Below, in pieces: positions 8,884 to 18,210 of a DNA stretch of 64,000 nucleotides (position 1 is its first letter; the number at the start of each line of letters is the position of its first letter). The position numbers were made by a program, and so were the translations under genes. The notes under the pieces were generated by a model that worked only from the letters and a program-made list of their open reading frames with translations, did not search any database and had not been told where the DNA came from. The stretch lies in assembly GCA_963773055.1 (NCBI GenBank), contig CAVYZL010000003.1:310001-374000 (forward strand). The letters run 5' to 3'. This DNA comes from PALSA-612 sp963773055 (GTDB lineage: Bacteria > Actinomycetota > Thermoleophilia > Gaiellales > Gaiellaceae).

Positions 8884-9859
8884 ATGGCCGAGCTGACCTA
8901 TCTCCAGGCGATCTCCGACGGGCTCCGGCAGGAGATGCAGCGCGACAAGCGGGTTTTTGTGATCGGCGAGGACGTCGGCGTCTACGGCGGCGCCTTCAAG
9001 GTCACGCAGGGCTTCCAGGAGGAGTTCGGGCCCTGGCGCGTGATCGACGCGCCACTGTCCGAGACGGCGATCGTCGGCGGCTGCACCGGCGCGGCGATGA
9101 TGGGCCTGCGCCCGGTCGCGGAGATGCAGTTCGCGGACTTCGTCTCCTGCGCCTGGGACCATCTCGTCACCGTCGCGGCGAAACAGCGCTATCGCGCCGG
9201 GACGCCCGTGCCGATCGTCGTCCGGCTTCCGTCGGGCGGCGGCTTCTCCGGCGGGCCGTTCCACTCGCAGAACCCGGAGAGCTCGTTCGCGCACATCCCC
9301 GGACTCAAGTGCGTGTGCCCGGCGACGCCCGAGGACGCGAAGGGGCTGCTCATCTCCGCGATCGAGGACCCGAACCCCGTCCTCTACTTCGAGCACAAGC
9401 ACCTCTACCGGCGGATCAAGGGCGAGGTGCCCGAGGAGCGCTACACGGTGCCGATCGGTAAGGCGCGCATCCACCGCGAGGGTGACGACGTGTCCGTGAT
9501 CACCTGGGGCGCGATGGTCTACACGGCTGACGAGGCCGCGACCCAGCTCGAGGTAGGACGGGATCTCGGTCGAGATCGTCGACCTCCGGTCGGTCATGCC
9601 GTGGGACAAGGAGGCGGTGCTCGCGAGCGTGCGCAAGACGTCGAAGGCGCTCGTCCTCCACGAGGACACGCACACCGGCGGCTTCGGCGCCGAGATCCTC
9701 GCGACGATCGCAGAGGAGGCGTTCGAGGACCTCGACGGGCCCGTGCGCCGAATCACCGCGCCCGACTGCCCGGTCCCGTTCTCGCCGCCGCTCGAGAAGG
9801 CGTTCATCCCGCAGGTCGAGGACGTCGTCGCCGGCGTCAGAAAGCTCGCGGAATACTGA
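8884..9859 (+). CDS. 2-oxoacid dehydrogenase E1 component beta subunit, one frame break
   Basis: Beta partner of the heterotetrameric E1. Conserved features: VFVIGEDVGVYGG near the start, the APLSETAIVGGCTGAAMMGLRPV region, MQFADF and the NPVLYFEHKHLYR block, all typical of BkdB/PdhB-type chains. The frame shifts by +1 near 9556, after EAATQLE; the next frame continues with DGISVEIVDLRSVMPWDKEAVL and the C-terminal transketolase domain (VLHEDTHTGGFGAEI). The stop TGA at 9857-9859 overlaps the E2 ATG by one base (TGATG), which implies coupled translation with E2. Confidence 0.88.
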
Positions 9860-11265
9860 TGGCCACCACGGTCGTCGACGTCGTCATGCCCCAGATGGGC
9901 GTCTCCGTCTCTGAGGGGACGATCCTCAAATGGCTGAAGCAGGTGGGCGAAACGATCGCCGCCGACGAGCCGCTGCTCGAGATCTCGACGGACAAGGTCG
10001 ACACGGAGGTGCCAAGCCCCGGTGCCGGCGTGGTCCGCGAGATCCTCGTCCAGGAGGGTGAGACGGTCGACGTCGGGACCCGGTTGGCCGTGATCGCGCC
10101 CGAAGGCGCAGAGGTGGAGGTCTGAGGCACAGCCGGAGCCCGAGCCAGAGCCGGCACCCGCCGCCGAGGCGCCGCAGCGCCGGCACGCGGCCGCTCCGGA
10201 ACCGCCGCCTCCGGCACCCGCGCCTGCCGCGGCCGGCAACGGCGGCGGCGAGCGGACGTTCGTCTCCCCCGTCGTGGCGCGGATCGCGGCTGAGCACGGC
10301 GTCGACGTCGGCCAGGTGGCCGGCACCGGCGCCGGCGGGCGCGTGACGAAGAAGGACATCCTCGCCTTCGTCGAGTCGGGCGGCGCTCCCGCACCGGCCG
10401 CTGCGCCCCCGGAGACGCCCGTCGAGCCCGCCCAGCAGCTGAAGCCCCGGCAGCTGCGGCGCCTGCGGCCGCGCCACCACCGCCGCCACCGCCGGCTCCG
10501 ACTGCCGCCGCCCCGCCGCCACCGGCACCAGCCGTGGCGGCAGCCGCGGCCGGCGGAGAGACCCTCGAGCCGATGTCCGCGATGCGCCGCGGCATCGCCG
10601 AGCACATGCGGCGCTCGCTCGACACGTCCGCGCACGTGACGAGCGCGATCGAGGTCGACATGTCGACGGTCGTCGCGGTTCGCGAGAAGCTGAAGAAGGA
10701 GTACGCCGAGAGCTACGGCGTCAATCCGACGTACCTCTCGTTCGTCGCGCGGGCGACGATCGACACCCTGCGCGAGTACCCGTGGATCAACGGCGAGATC
10801 CGCGGCGAGTCGATCGTCACGCGGAGTTACATCAACCTCGGGATCGCCGTCGAGCTCGAGGACGGCAAGGGCCTGATCGTCCCCGTGATCCGGAATGCCG
10901 AGGGACTCAACCTGCTCGGGATCGCACGCGCGGTCGTCGACCTCGCCGAGCGCTCCCGGACGAAGAAGCTGCTGCCCGACGACGTTCAGGGCGGCACGTT
11001 CACGATCACGAACCCCGGCGGCTACGGAACGTTCCACGGCACGCCGGTGATCAGCCAGCCGCAGGCGGCGATCCTCGGCACGTACGCCGTCGTCAAGCGG
11101 CCTTGGGTGATCCAGGACGACCGGGGCGCTGACGTGATCGCGATCCGCCCGATCATGAACCTGACCCTCACGTACGACCACCGGCTCGTCGACGGAGCGC
11201 TCGCCGGCCGGTTCCTCCGGGATCTGCGCCAGCGGCTCGAGACCTGGGGCGAAGAGCGCTACTAG
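9859..11265 (+). CDS. Dihydrolipoamide acyltransferase (E2), two compensating frame breaks
   Basis: Core acyltransferase of the dehydrogenase complex. The lipoyl domain carries STDKVDTEVPSP, with the Lys that receives lipoate. A first break near 10122 turns GTC GAG into GTC TGA G by one extra T, so a literal reading stops after 88 residues. The next frame carries an acidic Pro linker and the E1/E3-binding domain (SPVVARIAAEHGVDVGQVAG). A second break near 10437 returns to the first frame through an Ala/Pro linker into the catalytic domain, ending with the active-site block YDHRLVDG. The operon includes no E3 gene. The lipoate genes lipB and lipA follow downstream on the same strand. Confidence 0.87.
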
Positions 11266-11269
11266 GCCA

Positions 11270-11689
11270 ATGGCGCAGCGCATCGTCCCATTCATCGCCT
11301 ACGAGGACGCCGCCGCCGCAATCGACTGGCTGACGGAGGTCTTCGGCTTCCGCGAGAGCGCCGAGCGCATGACCGACGAGAACGGCGTCGTCGGGCATGC
11401 GGAGATGGAGCTCGACGGCGCGCGGATCATGCTCGCCACGCCGAGCCCCGAGTATCGCGGGCCGCGACGCCATGCGGAGGAGTGCGAGCAGGCGCGAAAG
11501 TGGCTCGACAACCCCTGGGTCGTCGACGGGTTGTTCGTCGAGGTCGACGACGTCGCCGCGCACCACGAGCGTGCGGTGGCGGGCGGCGCAAAGATGCTCC
11601 GCGGGCCGGAGGAGCCCGGCATCGGCTTCCGCATCTACACGGCGGAGGACCTGGAGGGTCACCGCTGGATGTTCGGAGAGCGGATCTGA
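11270..11689 (+). CDS. VOC (glyoxalase/bleomycin resistance) superfamily protein
   Basis: 139 residues forming a single VOC module of two beta-alpha-beta-beta-beta units. Visible: N-terminal RIVPFIAYEDAAAAIDWLTEVFGF, HAEMELDGARIML, the second half VVDGLFVEVDDVAAH, and the terminal DLEGHRWMFGE. These resemble PhnB-like or glyoxalase-like VOC proteins that bind a metal through His/Glu residues. The substrate is unknown. It begins 5 bases after E2, so it is likely read from the same transcript. Confidence 0.8.
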   Translation: MAQRIVPFIAYEDAAAAIDWLTEVFGFRESAERMTDENGVVGHAEMELDGARIMLATPSPEYRGPRRHAEECEQARKWLDNPWVVDGLFVEVDDVAAHHERAVAGGAKMLRGPEEPGIGFRIYTAEDLEGHRWMFGERI

Positions 11690-12072
11690 GGACGGAGGAC
11701 GCCGCGCGGCGCTGGCGCGAGACGTGGGCGCAGGGCTGGCGCGAGCACGACGCCGCGGCGATCGGGGAGCTGTACGCGGACGACGCCTTCTTTCTCTCGC
11801 ACCCGTTTCGCGAGCCGGAGAACCCGCGCGCATATGTCGAGCGCGTGCTCGGCGAGGAGGAGGCGACGCCGGAGGTCTGGTTCGGGGAGCCTGTGACGTC
11901 GGGCGATCGCGCCGCAGTCGAGTACTGGGCGACGATCCACGTGGAGGGAGAGGAGCGGACGCTCGCGGGCGTCTCCTTTCTGCGATTCGATCGCGACGGG
12001 CTCGTAGTCGAGCACCGAGACGTCTGGGCGGAAGCGAACGGCGCGCGCAGGCGCGTGTCCGGCGACCGCTAG
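11686..12072 (+). CDS. SnoaL/NTF2-like small protein, uncertain start
   Basis: About 128 residues with an NTF2-fold pattern: an N-terminal helix pair (RRWRETWAQGWREHDAAAIGELYADDAFFLSHPF), RAYVERVLGEE, then beta strands WFGEPVTSGDRAAVEYW and LAGVSFLRFDRDGLVVEHRDVW. Such proteins act as hydrolases, cyclases or binding proteins; here the function is unknown. No ATG, GTG or TTG fits. A CTG at 11686 overlaps the previous TGA (CTGA) and is the simplest start, which would be a rare start codon. The next gene follows after 9 bases. Confidence 0.65.
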   Translation: MRTEDAARRWRETWAQGWREHDAAAIGELYADDAFFLSHPFREPENPRAYVERVLGEEEATPEVWFGEPVTSGDRAAVEYWATIHVEGEERTLAGVSFLRFDRDGLVVEHRDVWAEANGARRRVSGDR

Positions 12073-12081
12073 ATTCACGCC

Positions 12082-12504
12082 ATGGGGGACGCCGAGGGCA
12101 AGCGCGGGAGCTGTCTCTGCGGAGCCGTCACGTTCGAGCTCGGCGAGCCGTTCATCCGCGTCTCGCACTGCCACTGCACGACGTGCAAGGCGATCGCGGG
12201 AGGCGTCGGCACGGTCACGGGCCGCGTGCATACGGATGCGGTCCGCGTGCTGACGGGGCGTGAGCTCGTCACGACGTACCTTCCCGACGGAGGCACCGGC
12301 AAGAGCTTCTGCAGCGTTTGCGGCTCGAACCTCTTCGGCTCCGGCTGGCCGGCGTCGGAATACACGGGCGTGCGGCTGAGCGCGCTCGACGAGCCGTACT
12401 CCGAGAAGCCCGAGATGCACATCTGGGTGCAGTCGGTCGCCTCCTGGGAGACGCTCCCCGACGACGGCGCCGAGCGCTACCCGCAGGGAGCTCCAGGCCC
12501 GTGA
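12082..12504 (+). CDS. GFA/CENP-V family zinc protein
   Basis: 140 residues of the Mss4-like zinc fold seen in glutathione-dependent formaldehyde-activating (GFA) proteins. Zinc ligands are evident: GSCLCGAVTFEL, SHCHCTTCKA and FCSVCGSNL. The TTCKA loop followed by KSFCSVCGS is diagnostic of the family. The substrate is unknown; most members have no proven activity toward formaldehyde. It sits in the dehydrogenase-lipoate gene string, 9 bases after the NTF2-like gene and 10 bases before lipB. Confidence 0.85.
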   Translation: MGDAEGKRGSCLCGAVTFELGEPFIRVSHCHCTTCKAIAGGVGTVTGRVHTDAVRVLTGRELVTTYLPDGGTGKSFCSVCGSNLFGSGWPASEYTGVRLSALDEPYSEKPEMHIWVQSVASWETLPDDGAERYPQGAPGP

Positions 12505-12514
12505 TCGAGCGCCC

Positions 12515-13330
12515 GTGAAGCCCGCGTACCTCCTCGACCTCGGCGTGACACCCTACGACGAGGCCTGGGACCTCCAGCGCTCGCTGGCGGCGGCCGTCCT
12601 CCACGGCGCGATCCCCGACGACGGTGATCATGCTCGAGCACCCGCCGGTGATCACGGTCGGACGGCGGACGGACGACGGCGAGCTCCACGTGCCGGACGG
12701 CGCGGGCGTCGAGGTTCGCGAGACCGACCGTGGCGGCAAGTCGACGTACCACGCGCCGGGACAGCTCGTCTGCTACCCGATCCTCGACCTCAACCGCCAC
12801 GGGCGCGACGTCAAGAAGTACTGCCGCGACCTCGAGGAGGCGGTGATCCTGACGCTTGCGGAATACACGCTTACCGGGACGCGGATCGACGGGCTGACGG
12901 GCGTCTGGCTGACGTCCCCGCCACGAAAGATCTGCTCGATCGGAGTCCACGTGTCGCGCTGGGTGACGACGCACGGGTACGCGCTGAACGTCGACCTCGA
13001 CCCGGCGCCGTTCACGAGCTGGATCACGGCGTGCGGGCTCGAGGACACGTCCTTCACGACGATGGCGCGCGAGCTCGACGATGCGCCGACGGTCGCGGGC
13101 GTCCGCCCGGTCGCCGCGGCGGCGATCGCCGAGGTGTTCGGCCTCGCGCTCGAGGAGCTGCCCGCCGAGGACGGCGCCGGTCTCTGGCCGCAGCCGGTCC
13201 ACGAGAAGATCGGCTGCGCGGTGAAAGTCGACGTCAATCCGATCCCGCGGCCCGGCTGGGATCCGCTGCCCGACGAGGGGTGCGTCGCGTGTGCTGTCGG
13301 ACGCGTGCTCGTCCGCCGAGGCCGACCTCG
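12515..13330 (+). CDS. lipB: Octanoyltransferase LipB, one frame break, 3' end uncertain
   Basis: Transfers octanoate from acyl carrier protein to lipoyl domains, the first step of de novo lipoylation. GTG at 12515 gives KPAYLLDLGVTPYDEAWDLQR. A +1 break near 12612 leads into MLEHPPVITVGRR, then RGGKSTYHAPGQLVCYPILDL (the family signature), KICSIGVHVSRWVTTHGYALNV (catalytic Lys) and WITACGLEDTSFT (catalytic Cys). After the family's usual end (about residue 240) the reading stays open to 13736 without homology, so the original stop is probably lost; 13330 is an approximate end. Upstream genes encode its likely target E2; lipA follows. Confidence 0.85.
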
Positions 13331-13434
13331 GCCGTCGACGGAGCTGCGCTTCGCCGAGCAGGCGCACGACTGCCACGAGGCACGTCGGCGACGGAGACGA
13401 CGCGATCGTCGGTGTGCGCTCGCCGGCGAAGGGT

Positions 13435-14010
13435 TCACGATCGATCGAGGCGCGGCGACAACGCGCCGCTCCGCGGAGAGGAGTCGGGCTCGTCGGCCGA
13501 AGCGGTGTTCCGCACCTGCGTACGCCTGGACCGAGGGCTCGTCACCATCGACGCGCGCCGATGATCGGAGCGCAAGCTCGATTGAGCGGGTAGCCGCAGC
13601 TCGTCCTGCCGGCGTGCGCCGACGCGACGCACGATGCACGGCGCCGTCGCCAGCGCCGACGATCACGTGCTCAGTCCGCGGCGGGCAGTGGACGAAGTCC
13701 CACGTGCCGCAGCGGGCGCTCCTCGCCCTTCGATGACGAGCAGCGCCTCGCCGGCCACGACGAGAAAGTCCTCCTGGTCGTCCTCCGCAGTGGTACATCG
13801 CCATCGGCTCGCCGGGTCGAGGACGTGGAGGCCGACGCCCGAGCTGCGCGAGAAGCGCGCGTCCGCGCCCTCGAACGACGTCCACGAGCCGCTCGCCCTC
13901 GACCTCGCAGCCATCGCGTCTCGCGCGGCGTTGAGGACGAACCAGCCCGTCCGCGACAGGACGGAGGCCGTGCTCCGTGCAGCTCGATCGGGGCTTCGGG
14001 CACCACGGTC
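13435..14010 (-). pseudogene. Degraded cupin-domain gene
   Basis: Minus-strand remnant of a cupin protein in several frames. Recognisable pieces in order: VPEAPIELHG near 13990-14005, PGEPMAMYHC, then DQEDFLVVAGEALLVIEGEE (cupin motif), RPLRHVG, then WDFVHCPPRTEHVIVGAGDG and a C-terminal SVQAYAGAEH. At least four frame changes occur within about 550 bases. Known cupins of this type have unknown substrates. The gene lies between lipB and lipA on the opposite strand, so it interrupts the lipoate gene string. It is either a decayed gene or very poor sequence. Confidence 0.6.
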
Positions 14011-14025
14011 CTAGACTGACAGACG

Positions 14026-14946
14026 ATGGAGACGTCGCTTCCCGTCGCCGAGCGGCCGCGCCGCCCCGAGTGGATGAAGGTGCGCGCGCCGAGCGCCGAC
14101 ACGCGCTACTTCGACGTCAAGAAGCTGATCCACGGCGAGCGCCTGCACACGATCTGCGAGGAGGCGCGCTGCCCGAACATCGCCGAATGCTGGGGGCGCG
14201 GCACGGCGACCTTTCAGATCCTCGGTGACACGTGCACCCGCGCGTGCCGCTACTGCTACGTCCACTCGGGCAAGCCCGATGCGCCGCCCGATCCGCTCGA
14301 GCCGCTCCGCCTCGCACACGCGGCGGCGCAGATGGAGCTCAAGCATGTTGTCGTCACCTCCGTCGACCGCGACGACGTCGCCGACCGCGGCGCCGGCCAC
14401 TACGCGGCCACGATCCGCGCGTTGAAGCGCAAGCTCCCCGGCTGCTCGGTCGAGGTGCTGACGCCCGACTTCCTCGGCGTCGAGGAGGAGGCGCTCCAGA
14501 CGGTGCTCGCCGAGCGGCCCGACGTCTTCAACCACAACATCGAGACGGTCCGACGCCTCCACGCGCGCATGCGCGGCGCGAAGGCGTCGTACGACAAGGC
14601 GCTCTGGCTGCTCGCGCGGGCGAAAGAGGTCGCTGACTATCCCGTGCTGACGAAGTCGGGGATCATCGTCGGCCTCGGCGAGACGAACGACGAGGTCGTC
14701 GAGACGATGCGCGACCTCCGCGCACACGGCGTCGACGTAGTCACGATCGGCCAGTACCTCCAGCCGTCCGCGAAGCACGCATCGATCGACCGCTGGGTGC
14801 ACCCCGACGAGTTCCGCTGGTTCCGCGAGCAGGGTGAGGCGCTCGGATTCGGCTCGGTCTTCTCAGGCCCCCTCGTACGCTCGAGCTATCGCGCAGACGA
14901 GCAGCGTCATGCGGCCGAGACGGGCCGCGGCGCCGTCGCGTACTAG
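14026..14946 (+). CDS. lipA: Lipoyl synthase LipA
   Basis: Radical-SAM enzyme that inserts two sulfurs into protein-bound octanoyl groups. 306 residues. The auxiliary cluster motif is CEEARCPNIAEC (C-x4-C-x5-C); the radical-SAM motif is CTRACRYC (C-x3-C-x2-C). The C-terminal RSSYRA motif is also present. The ATG at 14026 gives a normal family length. With lipB it supplies lipoate for the E2 encoded upstream. The stop converges with the SnoaL-like gene 4 bases away. The Fe-S demand links it loosely to the IscA-like gene at 23923. Confidence 0.95.
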   Translation: METSLPVAERPRRPEWMKVRAPSADTRYFDVKKLIHGERLHTICEEARCPNIAECWGRGTATFQILGDTCTRACRYCYVHSGKPDAPPDPLEPLRLAHAAAQMELKHVVVTSVDRDDVADRGAGHYAATIRALKRKLPGCSVEVLTPDFLGVEEEALQTVLAERPDVFNHNIETVRRLHARMRGAKASYDKALWLLARAKEVADYPVLTKSGIIVGLGETNDEVVETMRDLRAHGVDVVTIGQYLQPSAKHASIDRWVHPDEFRWFREQGEALGFGSVFSGPLVRSSYRADEQRHAAETGRGAVAY

Positions 14947-14950
14947 ACAA

Positions 14951-15391
14951 CTATTCCTCGGGTCGCGCGCCGGCGTGGACTTCCACGCCGAGCTGCTCCA
15001 TCAGCCCGAGGTCGTCGCGGTGGTTCCAGATCTCGACTGCCTTGCCGTTCTCGAAACGCCAGAAGTTCGCCGCGGAGTACGTGATGCGGCGGCCCGTCGG
15101 CTGGACGTCCGCCCAGCGTCCCGTGTGCGTCCCCCTCGCTGTCCACCGGCCCACAACAAAGTCCCCCTCGGCGACGAGGAGGTCGATCTCGACTCGAAGG
15201 TCGGGGAACGCGGCCCGGAAGTCGTCCGCGATCTGCTTCTGCCCCGCTGGGCCGGGCAACGCGTCTGTGGCGCGAAAGTCGTGGCGGACGTAGTGGTCGG
15301 CGAACACCTCGAACGCGACGTCCGTGTTGCCGCGATCCCAGACCTCCTCGTAGAAGCGGCGGACAAGCTCCTTGTTCGCCGCGGTCGACAC
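14951..15391 (-). CDS. SnoaL-like ester cyclase family protein
   Basis: 146 residues with the polyketide-cyclase/SnoaL-like pattern: NKELVRRFYEEVWDRGN, VFADHYVRHDF, the FPDLRVEIDLLVAEGDFVVGRWTARGTH core, and NFWRFENGKAVEIWNHRDDLGLMEQLG at the C-terminus. Members are common in soil actinobacteria and mostly uncharacterised; only a few act on polyketides. No polyketide genes are nearby, so a cyclase role is not implied. The gene lies downstream of the S8 protease terminator hairpin and converges with lipA. Confidence 0.8.
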   Translation of the reverse strand: MSTAANKELVRRFYEEVWDRGNTDVAFEVFADHYVRHDFRATDALPGPAGQKQIADDFRAAFPDLRVEIDLLVAEGDFVVGRWTARGTHTGRWADVQPTGRRITYSAANFWRFENGKAVEIWNHRDDLGLMEQLGVEVHAGARPEE

Positions 15392-15411
15392 GGAGCAAGT
15401 CTGACAAAAGC

Positions 15412-15437
15412 GAGAGGGCCGGTTTCCCGGCCCTCTC
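15412..15437 (-). terminator. Hairpin terminator after the S8 protease gene
   Basis: Perfect 11-bp stem (GAGAGGGCCGG with its complement CCGGCCCTCTC) around a 4-base loop. On the minus strand it is followed by a short T-run (CTTTTGT), giving an intrinsic-terminator shape. It lies 25 bases after the S8 stop and 21 bases before the SnoaL-like gene start. The same stem sequence recurs at 18211-18235. Confidence 0.7.
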
Positions 15438-15461
15438 GGTGCAGCTACCTGCGCGCCCTGA

Positions 15462-18104
15462 CTAGGGGCGGTCGATGACGAAGTTCGGGGACGTCCAGGT
15501 CTCGACGTCCTGCTTCGAGCCGAGAGCCTTCGTCAGCGTCAGCTTCGCGTAATACGTCCCGTCACCGACGGGCCCCGCGTTGCCCTTGCTGTTGCCCTGG
15601 CCCTTCTTCGTGTTGCCGTCCCACATGAACGCGAAGAACGTGTTCGCCGCGTTGTTTCGCGCCAGGTAGTCGAGGTTGAGCCCGGTGCCGATCCATTTGT
15701 TGTTCGACGCCTGGTAGATGTCGACCGTGATGTTCCGTGCCTGGTGGTCGAGGTGGACGCGGAAGAACGGCGTCTCACCAAGGCCGGGCGCGAACGTGAA
15801 CGGATCGTTTCCGGCGGCGGCGTAGGTGCCGCTGGCGGTTGCGAAGCACTCGTTGCCCCGAAGGATGCCCGGCGCGTTGCAGGCCGTCAGCTTCGAGAGC
15901 TCGGGCAGCCCCGCACCGCCGCTCGTCAGCACCTGGATCGACTGGTAGTCGCCCTTGAAGCCAGCGTACGGCACGCGGTACTCCTGTCCACCGCCCTGCG
16001 GCGTGAACTTGATGTACCCGCCGTAGACACCCTTGTCGGGCATCGCCGGGTTCGGCGTGATCGTCACGGTGACGTTCGCCGCGCCGTTCCCCGGCACGGT
16101 GACGGTCGGGGAGCTGAAGCTCGCCGAGGCGTAGTCCGTCGAGTATGCAACCGGAGCGAACGTGTTCGTCGTGCCGACCGCTGGCTCGTGCGACAGGTCG
16201 TAGGTGACCGGCGTACCGCTCGAGTTCCGGAGCGTGACCTTCGCCGCGCCGCCGTTGCCCTCGCCGAGCGAGATCTTGCCCGGAGAGATCGCCGTCGTGG
16301 CGTCGATTGCGCCCATGATGTCGAGCATCCCGGCACCCTGCCGTTGGGTCGCATCGAGGTACGTCTGCCCGAACTGGTTCTTCGGGTCGGCGCTGTTCTG
16401 GAAAATGTCTCGGACGTCACCGGCCTTCGTGCCCGGGTGGGCCTGAAGGAGCAAGGCGACGGCCCCTGCGACGTGCGGTGACGCCATGGACGTGCCGCTG
16501 ATCGTGGCGTACGTGCCGGCCTCGAGCGGGTACGTGGAGCGGATGAGCCCACCCGGCGCACCAATGTCCGGCTTCAACGTCAGCTCCGCGTTGAGCCCAA
16601 ACGAGCTGAAGGACGAAATCGTCCCACCGGTCACGTTCGGGATGCTTACGACGCCGGTGCCCCAGTTCCACGTCTGCGGAGCGCCGGCCATGGCAGCGAC
16701 GACCGCGTTGCCGTCGGCGAGCGACGTCGTCACGGCGTAGATCGTGACGCCCGATGCTGCGCCAACCGTGCCGGCGAAGTAGCCGGAGCCGCCGGCGACG
16801 CTGTTGTAGACGACCACAGCGGCCGCACCTGCGGCCTGCGCCTGTTGCGCCTTGATCGCAAAGGTGCAGGTGCCCCTCTGGACGATGGCCATCGCCCCTG
16901 CCGGGAAGCCGACGTAGTTGGCCGCCGTGCAGCCCAGCGATGGGTTCGTCCCAGCCGTCGGCTGAGCGAGCGGCAGGCTGCCCGAGAACGGCGCCGCAGG
17001 AGGCGGCGGCGTGCCGGACATGTTCTGGTAGCCGACGGTGATCGCAGGCGGCGCGCCCGGGGTCACGGTCGCGCTGTTGATGTTCACGAACGTGTTGTCG
17101 TACGACGCGACACCGATGACGCTGTCACCTACGCCGGGTGCGCCGTTCGAGTAGACGCCATCCGCGCCGCTGTTGCCAATTGACGCGACGACGACGATGC
17201 CGTTCTTCAACAGCGTCGCGCTCGCCTGCGCCAGCGGTGCCTGCGGCCACGAGTTGAACGCGTCGCCGAGGCTCATGTTCACGACGTTCATGCCGTCCGC
17301 GTACGCCTGCTCGAGCGCGGCCAGGATGACGTCGTCGTTTGCCGAGCCGCCGCATCCAAAGACACGGTAGGCGCCGAACTTCACGCCAGGCGCGACACCC
17401 GTGACGCCGCCGTTGGCTCCGACGATCCCGGATACGTGCGTACCGTGGCCCGCGCAGTCATCTGCGATCGGGTCCGGCGCCGGCGTCGGGTCGTACGTGG
17501 GCGACGAGGGATCCGCGTTGTACGCGTCACCGACGAAGTCGAACTGCGCGACGACTCTGGAGTTCGTGTACGGAGCGCCCGCGACGCCGTCACCACCGAG
17601 GTCCGGGTGGTCGAGGTCGAGCCCTGTGTCGACGATGCCGACCTTGACGCCGGTGCCGTCATAGCCCGCAGCGTGGGCGACATCCGCGCCGGTCATCTGG
17701 ATGGCGGTCGCGAGCTCGGGGCTCACGGTCTGCTCCGGCGGAATCGACTCGAGCCCGACCGGGTATACGGCCTTGACACCCTTGATGTCGAGGAGCGTCG
17801 CTGCATCGGCCTTCGTCTGAATCGAGAGGCCGTTCCAGAGCACATCGAAGGAACGGCGCTCGCTAAACGTGACGCCGGCCTTCTTCGCCTCGGCCTTGAA
17901 TGCAGCTTTCTCGGCTTTGTTCGCCGCGACGCTGCCGCCGTTTGCCGCCGCCGCGCCGTTCAGCTCCACGAACCAGAGTCCGTTCGACGACGACGCGTCG
18001 GCTGCTGTGACCGTGCTACCCGCGAGCGCCGCCGGCACGGCCGCGACGCCCACTACGAGCGCGGCCAGCGCAAGCAGGCGCCAACCGCGTATGAGGTTTC
18101 TCAT
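15462..18104 (-). CDS. Secreted subtilisin-family (S8) serine protease
   Basis: 880-residue exported protease. Signal peptide: basic start, then LLALAALVVGVAAVPAALA. A propeptide-like segment follows (SNGLWFVELNG). The catalytic triad is visible: Asp in VGIVDTGLDLDHPD, His in GHGTHVSGIVG, Ser in GTSMASPHVAGAV. A protease-associated (PA) domain is inserted between His and Ser (FPAGAMAIVQRGTCTFAIKA). The C-terminal part has Fn3-like beta domains (GNGAANVTVTITPNP), as in C5a-peptidase or lactocepin relatives. The ribosome site GGGGGAGGAAG precedes the ATG. It probably degrades extracellular protein for nutrition. It lies next to an S53 protease with the same type of terminator hairpin. Confidence 0.93.
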   Translation of the reverse strand: MRNLIRGWRLLALAALVVGVAAVPAALAGSTVTAADASSSNGLWFVELNGAAAANGGSVAANKAEKAAFKAEAKKAGVTFSERRSFDVLWNGLSIQTKADAATLLDIKGVKAVYPVGLESIPPEQTVSPELATAIQMTGADVAHAAGYDGTGVKVGIVDTGLDLDHPDLGGDGVAGAPYTNSRVVAQFDFVGDAYNADPSSPTYDPTPAPDPIADDCAGHGTHVSGIVGANGGVTGVAPGVKFGAYRVFGCGGSANDDVILAALEQAYADGMNVVNMSLGDAFNSWPQAPLAQASATLLKNGIVVVASIGNSGADGVYSNGAPGVGDSVIGVASYDNTFVNINSATVTPGAPPAITVGYQNMSGTPPPPAAPFSGSLPLAQPTAGTNPSLGCTAANYVGFPAGAMAIVQRGTCTFAIKAQQAQAAGAAAVVVYNSVAGGSGYFAGTVGAASGVTIYAVTTSLADGNAVVAAMAGAPQTWNWGTGVVSIPNVTGGTISSFSSFGLNAELTLKPDIGAPGGLIRSTYPLEAGTYATISGTSMASPHVAGAVALLLQAHPGTKAGDVRDIFQNSADPKNQFGQTYLDATQRQGAGMLDIMGAIDATTAISPGKISLGEGNGGAAKVTLRNSSGTPVTYDLSHEPAVGTTNTFAPVAYSTDYASASFSSPTVTVPGNGAANVTVTITPNPAMPDKGVYGGYIKFTPQGGGQEYRVPYAGFKGDYQSIQVLTSGGAGLPELSKLTACNAPGILRGNECFATASGTYAAAGNDPFTFAPGLGETPFFRVHLDHQARNITVDIYQASNNKWIGTGLNLDYLARNNAANTFFAFMWDGNTKKGQGNSKGNAGPVGDGTYYAKLTLTKALGSKQDVETWTSPNFVIDRP

Positions 18105-18210
18105 CTTCCTCCCCCTTGTGAATTTGGGACCAACGACGACCCGACTATTTCAAAGTCCGGGCGGACGCGGCAGCCGTTTCGGCCGGCTTTACACATCCGC
18201 TACCACGGCG

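Noticed and set aside
10110..10135. Programmed +1 recoding at the E2 TGA
   Set aside because: No Shine-Dalgarno-like stimulator seen, and ten other genes show unrelated +1 breaks; error is simpler.
8878..11295. 805-residue open frame on the minus strand across E1beta and E2
   Set aside because: It is antisense to strongly conserved enzymes and has Arg/Asp-rich shadow composition with no motif.
13330..13736. C-terminal extension of LipB
   Set aside because: No homology and Arg-rich; most likely read-through of a lost stop over the cupin remnant.
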